A DNA stretch of 64,000 bases from an uncultured Caulobacter sp. (GCA_937925635.1 CALALX010000027.1:90301-154300); one strand, 5' to 3'. Shown: positions 25,801 to 33,892, counted from the stretch's first letter. Numbers and translations: made by a program. Notes: generated from the letters alone by a model not told the origin.

Positions 25801-26404
25801 TCCAGCTCCGGGCGTATCGCCATTCAAGAACGAGTATGACGAGCTTGACCCACAGCTGGGTTGGAGCGGCACGGAAGAGATCGTCTATTCGAAGTACAGC
25901 TTCGATAAGGTCGGCAAGAAACTCGTTCTGACCGCGAATCCGTCGAGCCTTGTCGTGTCGGGCATCGACGTGAAGGCCTTCGCCCAGGGCCTGCTCAGCG
26001 CACCGCCGACGGGCGGCGTTCCGCGTCTGCGGGACCCCAACGCCAATCCGCGGCGACCGTCGGCCCTCGACATCCTGGTCGAGAAGCGCTGCTACGTCGT
26101 GATCGAGCTCGACGAGGGGATGGACTGGCAGTTCCGCATGAGCGGGCCCGGTCTCACCACGAAGGCCCGCTACGGCGCGGCCAACGGCGGCATCCGTTAT
26201 GTCGAGGCGGACGGGGAGATCACCGGCAACAAGGCGCCCAAGAGGCCGGGCTGCCGAATCCTCTATTTTTCGGTGATGGCGCGCGGCTCGAAGTATGAGA
26301 GTCAGTACTTCAACCTGCATGTCGATATGGCCCAGCCGTCCGGTGCGCCCATCGAGGTCTCGATCGATCCGGACATCCCCAACAATGGCGGTGGAATTCC
26401 CTAG
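25793..26404 (+). CDS. Unknown beta-rich protein between TIR and SLOG genes
   Basis: A 203-residue cytoplasmic protein with no signal peptide or membrane segment. I do not recognise the family. The N-terminus is short and acidic (NEYDELDPQLGWSG). The C-terminal half looks like a beta-sandwich, with alternating strands in CYVVIELDEGMDWQFRMSG, then RILYFSVMARGSKYESQYF and NLHVDM. The ATG overlaps the TIR stop in ATGGGTGA, with GAGG about 9 nt upstream, so translation is coupled. Its fixed place between a TIR gene and a TPR-SLOG gene suggests it is an adaptor or ligand-binding part of the same system (inference). Confidence 0.7.
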   Translation: MGDPAPGVSPFKNEYDELDPQLGWSGTEEIVYSKYSFDKVGKKLVLTANPSSLVVSGIDVKAFAQGLLSAPPTGGVPRLRDPNANPRRPSALDILVEKRCYVVIELDEGMDWQFRMSGPGLTTKARYGAANGGIRYVEADGEITGNKAPKRPGCRILYFSVMARGSKYESQYFNLHVDMAQPSGAPIEVSIDPDIPNNGGGIP

Positions 26405-26483
26405 TGCCGACGGAAGTCCCTCCACGCGCTCGGCCCGACCAGAGGGGTCTCACCGCCGCATACCCTCGGTCGAGGCAGTAGCA

Positions 26484-28055
26484 TTGAATCCGCCCTTGTC
26501 CGCTTCCCTCCTCTCGATCACCGCCCATGCGCGCTCGGGCGCGCTGGACCATGCGTGGCGGCTGTTCCGTGATGCGGGCCTGGAAAGCGTGTCCGACGAC
26601 CCGGCGGTGCTCGGCGTGCGGGGGCGGCTGCTCAAGGACCGGGCGGACGGCTCCGAGGGCGAGGCGCGGCGCCGTTTCCTGCTGCAGGCCGCCGACGCCT
26701 ACGCTCGGGCGGCGTCGCTGAGCGGGGCGACCTATCCGCTGATCAACGCCGCCTCGCTGTCCCTGCTGGCCGGCGACGCGTCTGCGTCACAGCGATTGGC
26801 GGTCGACACCCTGGCGCGCCTCGACACCGGTCCGGATCAGGCCGAGACGCCCTACTATCTCGCCGCCACCCGCGCCGAAGCGCTGCTGCTGCTCGGCCGG
26901 ACCGCCGAGGCCAGAGCGACGCTCGAAGGCGCGGTCGCGCTGGCGCCTCGCGCCTGGGAGGACCACGCCTCGACCCTGCGACAGTTCGCGCGGATCCTGA
27001 CCGCCCTGGGCCAGGACGCCGGCTGGCTCGACGCCCTGAGGCCGCCGCGCGCCCTGCATTTCGCCGGTCACATGGCGGTGTCGCCGCACGACGACGAAGC
27101 GGTCCGCGCGGTCGCCGAGGTCGTCGCGGCCGAGCGTATCGGCTTTGGCTACGGCGCCCTGGCGGCCGGAGCGGACATCCTCGTCGCCGAAGCCCTGCTG
27201 GCCGCTGGCGCGGAGCTGCATGTGGTTCTGCCCGCGCAGCGCGATTCGTTTCGGGAAGCCTCCGTGGCCGTGGCCGACCCTGGCTGGGCCGCCCGATTCG
27301 ACGCCGTGATCGCACGGGCCGACACTGTCGAAACGGTCGCGCGCGCGGCGGAGGGGCCTCATCTCCCGGCTATCCGCCTGGCCGCCGAGGTGGCGATGGG
27401 CCGCGCGGTCATGCAGGCGTCGCGCCTAGCGACCGAGGCGGTGCAGTTGCTGCTGCTGGATGACCCGGCGGCGACGGGCGGCAGCGGCGCCTTCGGCCTC
27501 GGCTGGCGAGCGGCCGGCCGTCGACAGCGCGTCCTGGCCGTCGCTCGCGCCACGGGCGGCCCTCCGGCCACGGCCTCGATCGACCGCGGCGAAAGGCTGG
27601 CCGCGATGATCGCCATCGAGGTCTCCGGTCTGGACGGCGCGGAGGGCGCGGACCTGGCGAGGACCCTGGCGGCCGCGGTCGGGTCGGGTGCGGAGCCGCG
27701 CTGGAACGGTTCGACGCTGGGCCTCACCTATGAAACGCCCGGGACCGCGGCGATGGCGGCGCTCGCGGCCGCCGGCGCCTTGGCGGGACGCGCGGACGTC
27801 CGGATCGGCGGCCACTACGGCCTCGTCCGGCGCATCGACGACCCGTTCGGCGGACCGCCGCTGGCGGTCGGCGGCGAAGCCTCCATCGCGGCGATGCTGC
27901 TGGCCTCGACTCCGCCCGGCGCGGTTCATGTCACCGAAGCCTTCGCCGCGGCGCTCTACGCCGGCGCGACGCCGGGCGTCCGGGCCGAGCATATCGGCGA
28001 CCTGTCGGGCGTGGACCCTGAGCAGCCGACCCGGCTGTTCTCGCTCCGGACCTAG
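26484..28055 (+). CDS. TPR - SLOG-like - degenerate nucleotide cyclase protein
   Basis: A 523-residue protein from a TTG start chosen because GAGG lies 8 nt upstream; an ATG at 26385 is the alternative. Residues 5-185 are TPR-like helical repeats. Residues 190-285 look like a SLOG/Rossmann domain: LHFAGH at 191-196, then GYGALAAGADILVAEALL and ELHVVLP. Residues 370-523 match class III nucleotidyl cyclases at the C-terminal part (VRIGGHYG, then STPPGAVHVTEAFAA), but the metal-binding Asp positions are lost (IEVSGL, WNGS). It is therefore probably a ligand-sensing pseudocyclase. Its stop overlaps the stop of a convergent Crp-like gene. Confidence 0.75.
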   Translation: MNPPLSASLLSITAHARSGALDHAWRLFRDAGLESVSDDPAVLGVRGRLLKDRADGSEGEARRRFLLQAADAYARAASLSGATYPLINAASLSLLAGDASASQRLAVDTLARLDTGPDQAETPYYLAATRAEALLLLGRTAEARATLEGAVALAPRAWEDHASTLRQFARILTALGQDAGWLDALRPPRALHFAGHMAVSPHDDEAVRAVAEVVAAERIGFGYGALAAGADILVAEALLAAGAELHVVLPAQRDSFREASVAVADPGWAARFDAVIARADTVETVARAAEGPHLPAIRLAAEVAMGRAVMQASRLATEAVQLLLLDDPAATGGSGAFGLGWRAAGRRQRVLAVARATGGPPATASIDRGERLAAMIAIEVSGLDGAEGADLARTLAAAVGSGAEPRWNGSTLGLTYETPGTAAMAALAAAGALAGRADVRIGGHYGLVRRIDDPFGGPPLAVGGEASIAAMLLASTPPGAVHVTEAFAAALYAGATPGVRAEHIGDLSGVDPEQPTRLFSLRT

Positions 28056-28726
28056 ATGACCATTTCCTCAAGGCGCTGGGGCGCGACGATCACGAGCGCA
28101 TCGTCCTCGCGTCGCACCACCCCGCGACGTTCAAGCGCGCTGATGGCGCGCGAGACCGTCTCCCGTGTGCTGTCGATCCGCACCGCCAGAGCCGCCAGCA
28201 CCGGCGCCGGACGGATCGAGCGACCATCGCCCAGGCGGGCCAGCCTCAAGAGCTCGGCGTGCACCCGGCCGGCGGCCGAGAGGGTCAGGCGTTCCACCAT
28301 CCTGCCCGTCGCCGCGCGCAGTTGGCGCAGCAGCGTTCGCGACACCGCCAGCCCGACGCAGCCATGCGTTTCCATCAGGTGCAGGAAGTCGAGCGCCAGG
28401 AACACGGCCGCGCGCGAGGGATCGACGGCGACGATATCGGCCTCGTGCGCGCCGCCGTCCTGATCGTCGATGGCGCCGAAGATGTCGCCGGGGGCGAACT
28501 CGTGCAGCAGCACCATCTGGCCGTCCAGGCCATAGAGCAGCGCTCGGGCGCGGCCGGTCAGCAGGAGCCAGGTCTGGTCGGCGCGGTCGCCCTGGCGCAG
28601 CAGCGTCGCGCGGACCGGGAAGCTGCGGTCCGAAGCGCGCGCGCCGATGCTGGCGGCGATCTCGGGCGAACAGCCGAAGATGCGCCGCAGATGGTCGTGC
28701 AAATGCCCCTCGGTCGTGACCTGCAA
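28052..28726 (-). CDS. Crp/Fnr-family transcriptional regulator, atypical
   Basis: A 224-residue regulator from a TTG start at 28726, which gives the family's usual length. The N-terminal cNMP-type beta-barrel (LLRQGDRADQTWLLLTGRARALL, then FAPGDIFGAID) is followed by a long helix and a C-terminal Crp HTH (LAVRIDSTRETVSRAISALERRGVV). The phosphate-binding Arg of cAMP receptors is missing (GAHEADIVA where RSA would be expected), and there is no FNR cysteine cluster. The effector is therefore unknown. It converges on the pseudocyclase gene with 4 nt of overlap, and lies 64 nt downstream of the LysR gene. Confidence 0.85.
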   Translation of the reverse strand: MQVTTEGHLHDHLRRIFGCSPEIAASIGARASDRSFPVRATLLRQGDRADQTWLLLTGRARALLYGLDGQMVLLHEFAPGDIFGAIDDQDGGAHEADIVAVDPSRAAVFLALDFLHLMETHGCVGLAVSRTLLRQLRAATGRMVERLTLSAAGRVHAELLRLARLGDGRSIRPAPVLAALAVRIDSTRETVSRAISALERRGVVRREDDALVIVAPQRLEEMVI

Positions 28727-28790
28727 CCCGCCGCCCCCAGTCTGGGTCAGTATGGTCCGCGTCCGGTCGGCGCGCCAGCGGTCCGCGCGG

Positions 28791-29690
28791 TCAGCGAGCG
28801 GACAGCCGCCGGGTGAGGAACGCCGCCAGCGCCTCGACGCGCGCGGGCCTCGGACCGCCGGCCGGCATGACCAGATGCAGCGCGACGGGCGGAGCCGTCC
28901 AGTCGTCCAGCACCGAGACCAGCGCGCCCTCCGCCAGCGCCGGCCCGCAGATGAAGTCCGGTTGCAGCGCCACGCCCCGTCCGGCGACCAGGGCGGGCAG
29001 AAGGGCGGTGGCGTTGTTGGCGCGCAGCGGTCCGTCGATGCGGATCGACGCCTCCTCGCCGGACGGATGGGTGAACCGCCACGTCTCCGGCGCCGGCAGG
29101 TAGGCATAGGCCAGGCAGCAGTGATCGACCAGCTGGCTCGGATGGGTCGGCGCGCCCTTGCGCGCGAAGTAGGCGGGGGCGCCGACCAGTCGCCGCTGGA
29201 CCGGACGCAGGCGGCGCGCGACCAGGGAGGAGTCCGGCAGGGCCGCGATCCGCAAAGCCATGTCGAAGCCCTGTCCGACCAGGTCGACCATGGCGTCGCT
29301 CAGGTGCAGGTCGATCCTCACTTCCGGATAGTCGGCCATGAAGTCCGGCAGGATCGGCGCGACGTCGGTCAGGCCGAACGACATCGGAACGGCCAGGCGT
29401 ACCTGCCCCCGCGGCGCGGCCGACTGTTCCAGCGCGGCCATCTCCGCCGACTCGGCCTCGGCCAGCACGCGGGCGGCGGGTTCCGCGAGCGCCCGCCCGG
29501 CGTCGGTCAGCGCCAACCGGCGCGAGGTTCGATTGAATAGGCGAGCGCCGAGCCTTTGCTCAAGCCGGGCGACAGCCTTGGACACCGTCGCCTTCGACAG
29601 CTTCAGATCGTCGGCCGCCGCCGCGAACGAACGGAGCTCCACCACCCTGGCGAAGATGGCGAGCGCCTCAAGGTCGGGCAGCTTGGACAT
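28791..29690 (-). CDS. LysR-family transcriptional regulator
   Basis: A 299-residue LysR regulator. The N-terminal winged HTH (FAAAADDLKLSKATVSKAVA) is followed by a LysR substrate-binding domain that begins RGQVRLAVPMSFG and shows the CrgA-like group pattern (DMALRIAALPDSSLVARRL). It is divergent from the pirin gene, with a perfect dyad just upstream of its start. In many bacteria this arrangement means that the LysR protein controls the pirin and WrbA genes and itself. Confidence 0.92.
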   Translation of the reverse strand: MSKLPDLEALAIFARVVELRSFAAAADDLKLSKATVSKAVARLEQRLGARLFNRTSRRLALTDAGRALAEPAARVLAEAESAEMAALEQSAAPRGQVRLAVPMSFGLTDVAPILPDFMADYPEVRIDLHLSDAMVDLVGQGFDMALRIAALPDSSLVARRLRPVQRRLVGAPAYFARKGAPTHPSQLVDHCCLAYAYLPAPETWRFTHPSGEEASIRIDGPLRANNATALLPALVAGRGVALQPDFICGPALAEGALVSVLDDWTAPPVALHLVMPAGGPRPARVEALAAFLTRRLSAR

Positions 29691-29699
29691 GCAATTCTG

Positions 29700-29723
29700 G
29701 AAACAATGCTTTTCGTTTGTTTC
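29700..29723. promoter_or_regulatory. Perfect dyad in the lysR-pirin gap, likely LysR operator
   Basis: GAAACAA and TTGTTTC are separated by 10 nt in an AT-rich gap, starting 10 nt before the lysR start codon and 75 nt before pirin. The position and size suit a LysR recognition site controlling both genes. Confidence 0.6.
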
Positions 29724-29798
29724 TATTTATGGCTCGACCATGACGCCTATCTTGTCGTCAAGCAACAGCGCCGGCGGTCCGGCGCGGAGGACATGACG

Positions 29799-30497
29799 AT
29801 GATCGTCCGCAAACCCTTCGGCGCCCTCGGCGGCGCCGACCACGGCTGGCTCAAGGCCCGCCACCACTTCTCATTCTCGAACTATTACGACCCCAGGAAC
29901 ATGAACTGGGGCTCCCTTCGGGTCTGGAACGACGACGAGATCGCCGCCAATTCCGGTTTCCCGCCCCATCCGCACTCGGACATGGAGATCATCACCTACG
30001 TCCGCGAGGGCGCGATCACCCACCAGGACAGCCTGGGCAACCAGGGTCGGACCGAGGCGGGCGACGTGCAGGTGATGAGCGCCGGCAGCGGCATCCGCCA
30101 CGCCGAGTACAATCTCGAGCCGACGACGACGACACTGTTCCAGATCTGGATCGAGCCGACCCGCACCGGCGGCGCGCCGTCCTGGGGGGCCAAGCCCTTC
30201 CCGAAGGGCGACCGGTCCGGGAAGTTCGTGACCCTCGCCAGCGGTTTCGACAACGACAACGACGCCCTGCCGATCCGTACGGACGCTCGGGTCCTCGGCG
30301 CCACGCTGAAGGCCGGTGAGACCGCCGAGTATCCGCTCGACCGCGCGCGGCACGCCTACCTGGTGCCGGCCGTCGGCCGGGTCGAGGTCAACGGCGTCAC
30401 GCTTGAGACCCGCGACGGCGCGGCGATCACCGACGAGGAAATCCTGAAGGTCACCGCCCTCGAAGACGCCGAACTGGTCCTCGTCGACGCCGCCTAG
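29799..30497 (+). CDS. Pirin family protein
   Basis: A 232-residue bicupin of the pirin family (YhhW-like). The metal site is visible as HPHSDMEIITYV in the first cupin and GSGIRHAEYN further on, supplying three His and a Glu. The start at 29799 has GGAGG 8 nt upstream; the ATG 6 nt earlier is too close to it. YhhW-type pirins are quercetin 2,3-dioxygenase-like. It sits between a divergent LysR gene and a WrbA gene, a common redox-stress arrangement. Confidence 0.92.
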   Translation: MIVRKPFGALGGADHGWLKARHHFSFSNYYDPRNMNWGSLRVWNDDEIAANSGFPPHPHSDMEIITYVREGAITHQDSLGNQGRTEAGDVQVMSAGSGIRHAEYNLEPTTTTLFQIWIEPTRTGGAPSWGAKPFPKGDRSGKFVTLASGFDNDNDALPIRTDARVLGATLKAGETAEYPLDRARHAYLVPAVGRVEVNGVTLETRDGAAITDEEILKVTALEDAELVLVDAA

Positions 30498-30528
30498 GCG
30501 TCCCCCTCGTCAATCGCGCCGGACGCAG

Positions 30529-30554
30529 CCCGGAACGCAGCGACGCGTTCCGGG
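30529..30554. terminator. Hairpin between pirin and WrbA genes
   Basis: Perfect 10-bp arms (30529-30538 and 30545-30554) flank a 6-nt loop. It lies 31 nt after the pirin stop. WrbA begins 36 nt further on, so the hairpin may attenuate rather than fully stop transcription. Confidence 0.55.
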
Positions 30555-30590
30555 ACCGGCCTCCCTTTTCCCGATCCCCAGGAGCGTTCC

Positions 30591-31190
30591 ATGCCCAAGG
30601 TCCTCGTCCTCTACCATTCCGCCTATGGCCACATCGAAACCATGGCCCAGGCCGTCGCCGACGGCGCCCGCGAGGCCGGCGCCCAGGTCGACATCAAGCG
30701 CGTTCCCGAGACCGTGCCCGAGGAGATCGCCCGCGGGGCGCACTTCAAGCTCGACCAGGCCGCGCCGATCGCGACCATCGCCGAACTGGCCGACTACGAC
30801 GCCATCGTCGTCGGCGCGGGCACCCGCTTCGGCCGCCTGCCCTCGCAGATGGCGGCCTTCCTCGACCAGGCCGGCGGCCTTTGGGCCAAGGGCGCGCTGA
30901 ACGGCAAGGTCGGCGGCGCCTTCACCTCGACCGCCACCCAGCACGGCGGCCAGGAGACGACGCTGTTCAGCATCATCACCAACCTGCTGCACTTCGGCAT
31001 GGTGATCGTCGGCCTCGACTACGGGCACGCCGGCCAGTCGACGCTGGACGAAATCACCGGCGGCAGTCCCTACGGCGCCTCCACCATCGCCGGCGGCGAC
31101 GGTTCACGGAAGCCCAGCGAGAACGAACTGGCCGGCGCCCGCTACCAGGGTCGCAAGATCGCCGAGACCGCCGCCCGGCTGCACGGCTGA
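30591..31190 (+). CDS. wrbA: NAD(P)H:quinone oxidoreductase, WrbA type
   Basis: A 199-residue flavodoxin-fold quinone reductase. The FMN phosphate loop reads [18 protein letters not shown], and the family motifs [35 protein letters not shown] and [10 protein letters not shown] are all present. It reduces quinones by two electrons and so limits oxidative stress. CAGGAGCG precedes the ATG. The gene follows pirin on the same strand and ends before a very strong hairpin. Confidence 0.95.
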   Translation: MPKVLVLYHSAYGHIETMAQAVADGAREAGAQVDIKRVPETVPEEIARGAHFKLDQAAPIATIAELADYDAIVVGAGTRFGRLPSQMAAFLDQAGGLWAKGALNGKVGGAFTSTATQHGGQETTLFSIITNLLHFGMVIVGLDYGHAGQSTLDEITGGSPYGASTIAGGDGSRKPSENELAGARYQGRKIAETAARLHG

Positions 31191-31216
31191 CAGGCTTGAT
31201 CCCCCATGACAGCAGA

Positions 31217-31252
31217 CCCTGACCCCGCCTTCGCCTGGAGGCGGGGTCAGGG
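31217..31252. terminator. Strong hairpin after wrbA
   Basis: Perfect 14-bp arms (31217-31230 and 31239-31252) flank an 8-nt loop, 26 nt after the wrbA stop and 8 nt before the end of the leftward amidohydrolase-like gene. It should work as a two-way terminator. Confidence 0.8.
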
Positions 31253-31260
31253 CCGGCCCC

Positions 31261-32277
31261 CTACCCGCGCGCGCGGACCTTGGCCGCCTCGGCGGTCAGA
31301 TGCAGACCCCAGTGGGCGCCGAGGTACTCGCCGAGCACCTGGGCGGTCGCGTCGCCGAAGCGTTTGCGGCTCGCCGGCGTGTCACGCACGCCCTTGAAGT
31401 TCGACTCGATCTGAATGCCGCAGATGGCGTCGCCCGTCGTTCCACCGGCGGCGGCCGCCTCGGCTCCGCAGGTGTGCCGGACGGTGTTGTAGCCCCCATT
31501 GAAGTACTTCGCTTCGCCCGGACGCGGATCGACGTCGCTCGGCACCGACCGGAATCCGGCGCGCGCGTAGAGCGCGCCCAGGCTCGACCGGCCGCGGAGG
31601 ATTTCCGACAGCGACTTCTCGCGCAGCATCCCGCGAACCCCGGTTCGCTCCCGCGCGGCCGTGCTGGCGTCGAGCTCGGCGTCCGAAGCGTTCAGCAACG
31701 CCGGTTTCAGAAGATAGCCGAGCTCGAGACGCTGGATGTCATGACCATGGCCGTGCATGTCCATGTACCAGCCCCGACCGCTGGTCCGGATGACGTCGCT
31801 CTTCGCGGCGTCGATGAACGCGTGCCATTCGGCGAAGGCCCGCGCCGCCTCGGCGTTGCCGCACGCCGCCTCCTCGAGCGGTCGGTTGGCGTCGAGCTTG
31901 CGCCGCGATATCCGGCTTATGATGACGTGCGGATACGTCCCGTAGCGATCATGGAAGCTCTTGCGCATGGCCAGGACGAGCTCGGCCGTATTGGTGTCCA
32001 TCACCACGGTCGCCGCGCCGCCGCAGGCGTCCTTCGTTCGGTCGGGGATGCTGTCAGGACGCAGGGTCCCGCCATGCGGCGCGGTCAGGATCACGGGCGC
32101 GTCGCCCGGGATGTACTCGATGTAGCCGTTGGCGCCGAAGTAGGACCTGCCGACTTCATAGGCTCCCGCGGCGGGCGCGGTCGCCTCCGCCCGCGCCGCG
32201 TCGCCGGCGAGGAGGCCGCCGCCTCCGAGCACAAGGCCGACCGCCGCCGCGCAGATCGGCCGTTTCCATGTCCACAT
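31261..32277 (-). CDS. Secreted N-formylglutamate amidohydrolase-like protein
   Basis: A 338-residue protein. The start at 32277 has GGAGGG upstream and opens a signal peptide (MWTWKRPICAAAVGLVLG, cleavage near ARAEA). The mature part resembles the N-formylglutamate amidohydrolase fold: VILTAPHGGTL, DTNTAELVLAM, DMHGHGHDIQRLELGY and IQIESNFKGVRDT. The His/Glu residues could bind zinc. True N-formylglutamate hydrolases are cytoplasmic and belong to histidine use. The export signal and the lack of hut genes point to another substrate, perhaps a cell-wall or extracellular amide (inference). Confidence 0.65.
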   Translation of the reverse strand: MWTWKRPICAAAVGLVLGGGGLLAGDAARAEATAPAAGAYEVGRSYFGANGYIEYIPGDAPVILTAPHGGTLRPDSIPDRTKDACGGAATVVMDTNTAELVLAMRKSFHDRYGTYPHVIISRISRRKLDANRPLEEAACGNAEAARAFAEWHAFIDAAKSDVIRTSGRGWYMDMHGHGHDIQRLELGYLLKPALLNASDAELDASTAARERTGVRGMLREKSLSEILRGRSSLGALYARAGFRSVPSDVDPRPGEAKYFNGGYNTVRHTCGAEAAAAGGTTGDAICGIQIESNFKGVRDTPASRKRFGDATAQVLGEYLGAHWGLHLTAEAAKVRARG

Positions 32278-32357
32278 CGCCCGTCCCTCCACTCGCCACC
32301 CGGGAGCGGCAGCCTAGAGCGGAGCAGTCGAGCCGCGACACCGAAAAGGACGACGCG

Positions 32358-32380
32358 GGGCATAGCCGCGCGCTATGCCC
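32358..32380. terminator. Hairpin after leftward acyl-CoA dehydrogenase
   Basis: Perfect 9-bp arms (32358-32366 and 32372-32380) around a 5-nt loop, 10 nt past the stop of the leftward gene. It separates that gene from the amidohydrolase-like gene downstream. Confidence 0.6.
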
Positions 32381-32390
32381 GAGACGGCGT

Positions 32391-33554
32391 CTAGGGTCTG
32401 GCGAGGAACTCCCGCTTGATCCGCTTGGCCATCGACCAGCGGTGAACCTCCGACGGGCCGTCGTAGACCCGGAAGGCGCGGATATCGCGGAAGATCTGGT
32501 GCACCGGCGTGTCGTCGGTGACCCCCGTCCCGCCGAGGATCTGGACACAGCGGTCAGCGACGCGGAACAGCGCCTCCGACACCGCGACCTTGGCCAGGCT
32601 GGACTCCGGGGTGCCCGCGCCATGGCCGCCCGCGTCCAGCACGCCGGCGCACCAATCGATCGTCAGCTCCGCCTGCTTCAGGTCGATTTCGTTGTCCGCC
32701 AACATGAAGCCGACGCCCTCATGGTCGACCAGCGGCTTGCCGAAGGCGTGGCGGCGGCAGGCGTATTCGACCGCGATGTCGTGCGCGCGGCGGGCGGCGC
32801 CCCACCAGCGCATGCAGTGGGTCAGCCGGGCCGGCGCCAGTCGCACCTGAGCATATTTGAAGCCCTCATCGGCCTCGCCGAGGATCTGGTCCGACGACAC
32901 TCGGACGTTGTCGAGCTTCACCATCGCGTGGCCGCCGGGCATGGTTCGGTCGATGGTGTCCAGAACGCGGGTGATGGAGACGCCGGGGGCGTCCATCGGC
33001 GCCAGGAACATGGTCGCGCCATGGGCGGTCTTGGCCATGAAGATGCCGTACGCCGCGCCCTCGGCGCCGGTGATGAAGGTCTTGGCGCCGTTGATCACCC
33101 AGTGATTGCCATCCTGAACGGCGGTGGTCTTCATCATCGACGGATCCGACCCCGCCCCGCCATCCGGTTCGGTCATCAGGAAGGCGGTCCGGATGTCGCC
33201 GGCGGCGAGCGGGCGCAGCACCTGGTCCTTCTGCGCGGTCGTGCCGATCTTCTCGATCAGGCACATGTTGCCTTCGTCCGGCGCCATCAGGTTCAACGCC
33301 ACCGGACCGAGCAAGGAGTACCCGGCGGCCCGGAAGACGATGGCGATCTCGCGGTGGTTCAGGCCGTGACCGCCGTAGTCGACGCCGACGTGCGGCGCGA
33401 GCAGCCCGGCCGCCCTGGCCTTGGCCTGCAGCTCGACGCGCAGCGCGTCGGACGGGCCGTGCTTGCCGATACGCGGATCCTGCTCGAATGGAATGACGTG
33501 GTCGCGCAGGAAGGCGTCCACCTTGCGGGCGAGGTCGTGGGCGCGGTCGGTCAT
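32391..33554 (-). CDS. Acyl-CoA dehydrogenase family protein
   Basis: A 387-residue ACAD from the ATG at 33554 (a TTG further upstream would add 19 residues). Motifs are MTEPDGGAGSDPSMMKTTA for the flavin side, WVINGAKTFITGAEGAAY, RHAFGKPLVDHEGVGFMLAD, ILGGTGVTDDTPV and VYDGPSEVHRWSMAKRI. The whole-length similarity is to the FadE-like or ACAD10/11-like group. It is transcribed away from the FNR/FixK-like box at 33671 and the microprotein gene at 33733, with which it shares a divergent gap. Confidence 0.92.
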   Translation of the reverse strand: MTDRAHDLARKVDAFLRDHVIPFEQDPRIGKHGPSDALRVELQAKARAAGLLAPHVGVDYGGHGLNHREIAIVFRAAGYSLLGPVALNLMAPDEGNMCLIEKIGTTAQKDQVLRPLAAGDIRTAFLMTEPDGGAGSDPSMMKTTAVQDGNHWVINGAKTFITGAEGAAYGIFMAKTAHGATMFLAPMDAPGVSITRVLDTIDRTMPGGHAMVKLDNVRVSSDQILGEADEGFKYAQVRLAPARLTHCMRWWGAARRAHDIAVEYACRRHAFGKPLVDHEGVGFMLADNEIDLKQAELTIDWCAGVLDAGGHGAGTPESSLAKVAVSEALFRVADRCVQILGGTGVTDDTPVHQIFRDIRAFRVYDGPSEVHRWSMAKRIKREFLARP

Positions 33555-33670
33555 GGTGAGGAGCTCTCGCGATGTTGACGTTGCGTGAGGCGAAAAGCCC
33601 TCTCGCGACAAGGGTCTAGCCCATGCAAGCCCCCGCGGTCACGCCTCGTCGAGGGGCAATTTCGCGGACG

Positions 33671-33684
33671 TTGACCCAGATCAA
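33671..33684. promoter_or_regulatory. FNR/FixK-like box upstream of the microprotein gene
   Basis: TTGACCCAGATCAA matches TTGA-N6-TCAA and differs from the box at 8377 by one base. It lies 48 nt before the microprotein start and 116 nt before the divergent acyl-CoA dehydrogenase start. The exact position relative to a promoter cannot be fixed. Confidence 0.65.
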
Positions 33685-33732
33685 TGCCCCGCCGGCGGCC
33701 GCATCCCATCAAGGGCGCAGGAGGACGTCTCG

Positions 33733-33864
33733 ATGCTGCAAACCCTTTCCCAACTGCCGCCTGTCCACTTCGCCTACCTGATCGCGGTGGTGTCGGCCTT
33801 CTCGTTGTTCGGCGTGTCGTTGGGCGTGGTGCACATCTGGAGCAATCTGCCTGACCGGCGATAA
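33733..33864 (+). CDS. 43-residue single-helix membrane microprotein, FixK/FNR-linked
   Basis: A short gene, not obvious from length alone. It encodes 43 residues: a polar start (MLQTLSQLPPVHF), one hydrophobic helix (about residues 13-33), then HIWSNLPDRR. AGGAGG lies 8 nt before the ATG, an FNR/FixK-like box lies 48 nt upstream, and a strong hairpin follows 28 nt after the stop, so it has all parts of an independent transcript. The size and layout recall CcoQ/CcoS-like small oxidase subunits or CydX-like peptides. I recognise no family. A role with a low-oxygen respiratory complex is inferred. Confidence 0.7.
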   Translation: MLQTLSQLPPVHFAYLIAVVSAFSLFGVSLGVVHIWSNLPDRR

Positions 33865-33892
33865 CTGCCGACCCCGCATCTCCGGCCACAAG

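Noticed and set aside
31196..31210. TTGATCCCCCATGA as a fourth FNR/FixK box
   Set aside because: The second half is ATGA, not ATCAA, and it lies after wrbA with no rightward gene to control.
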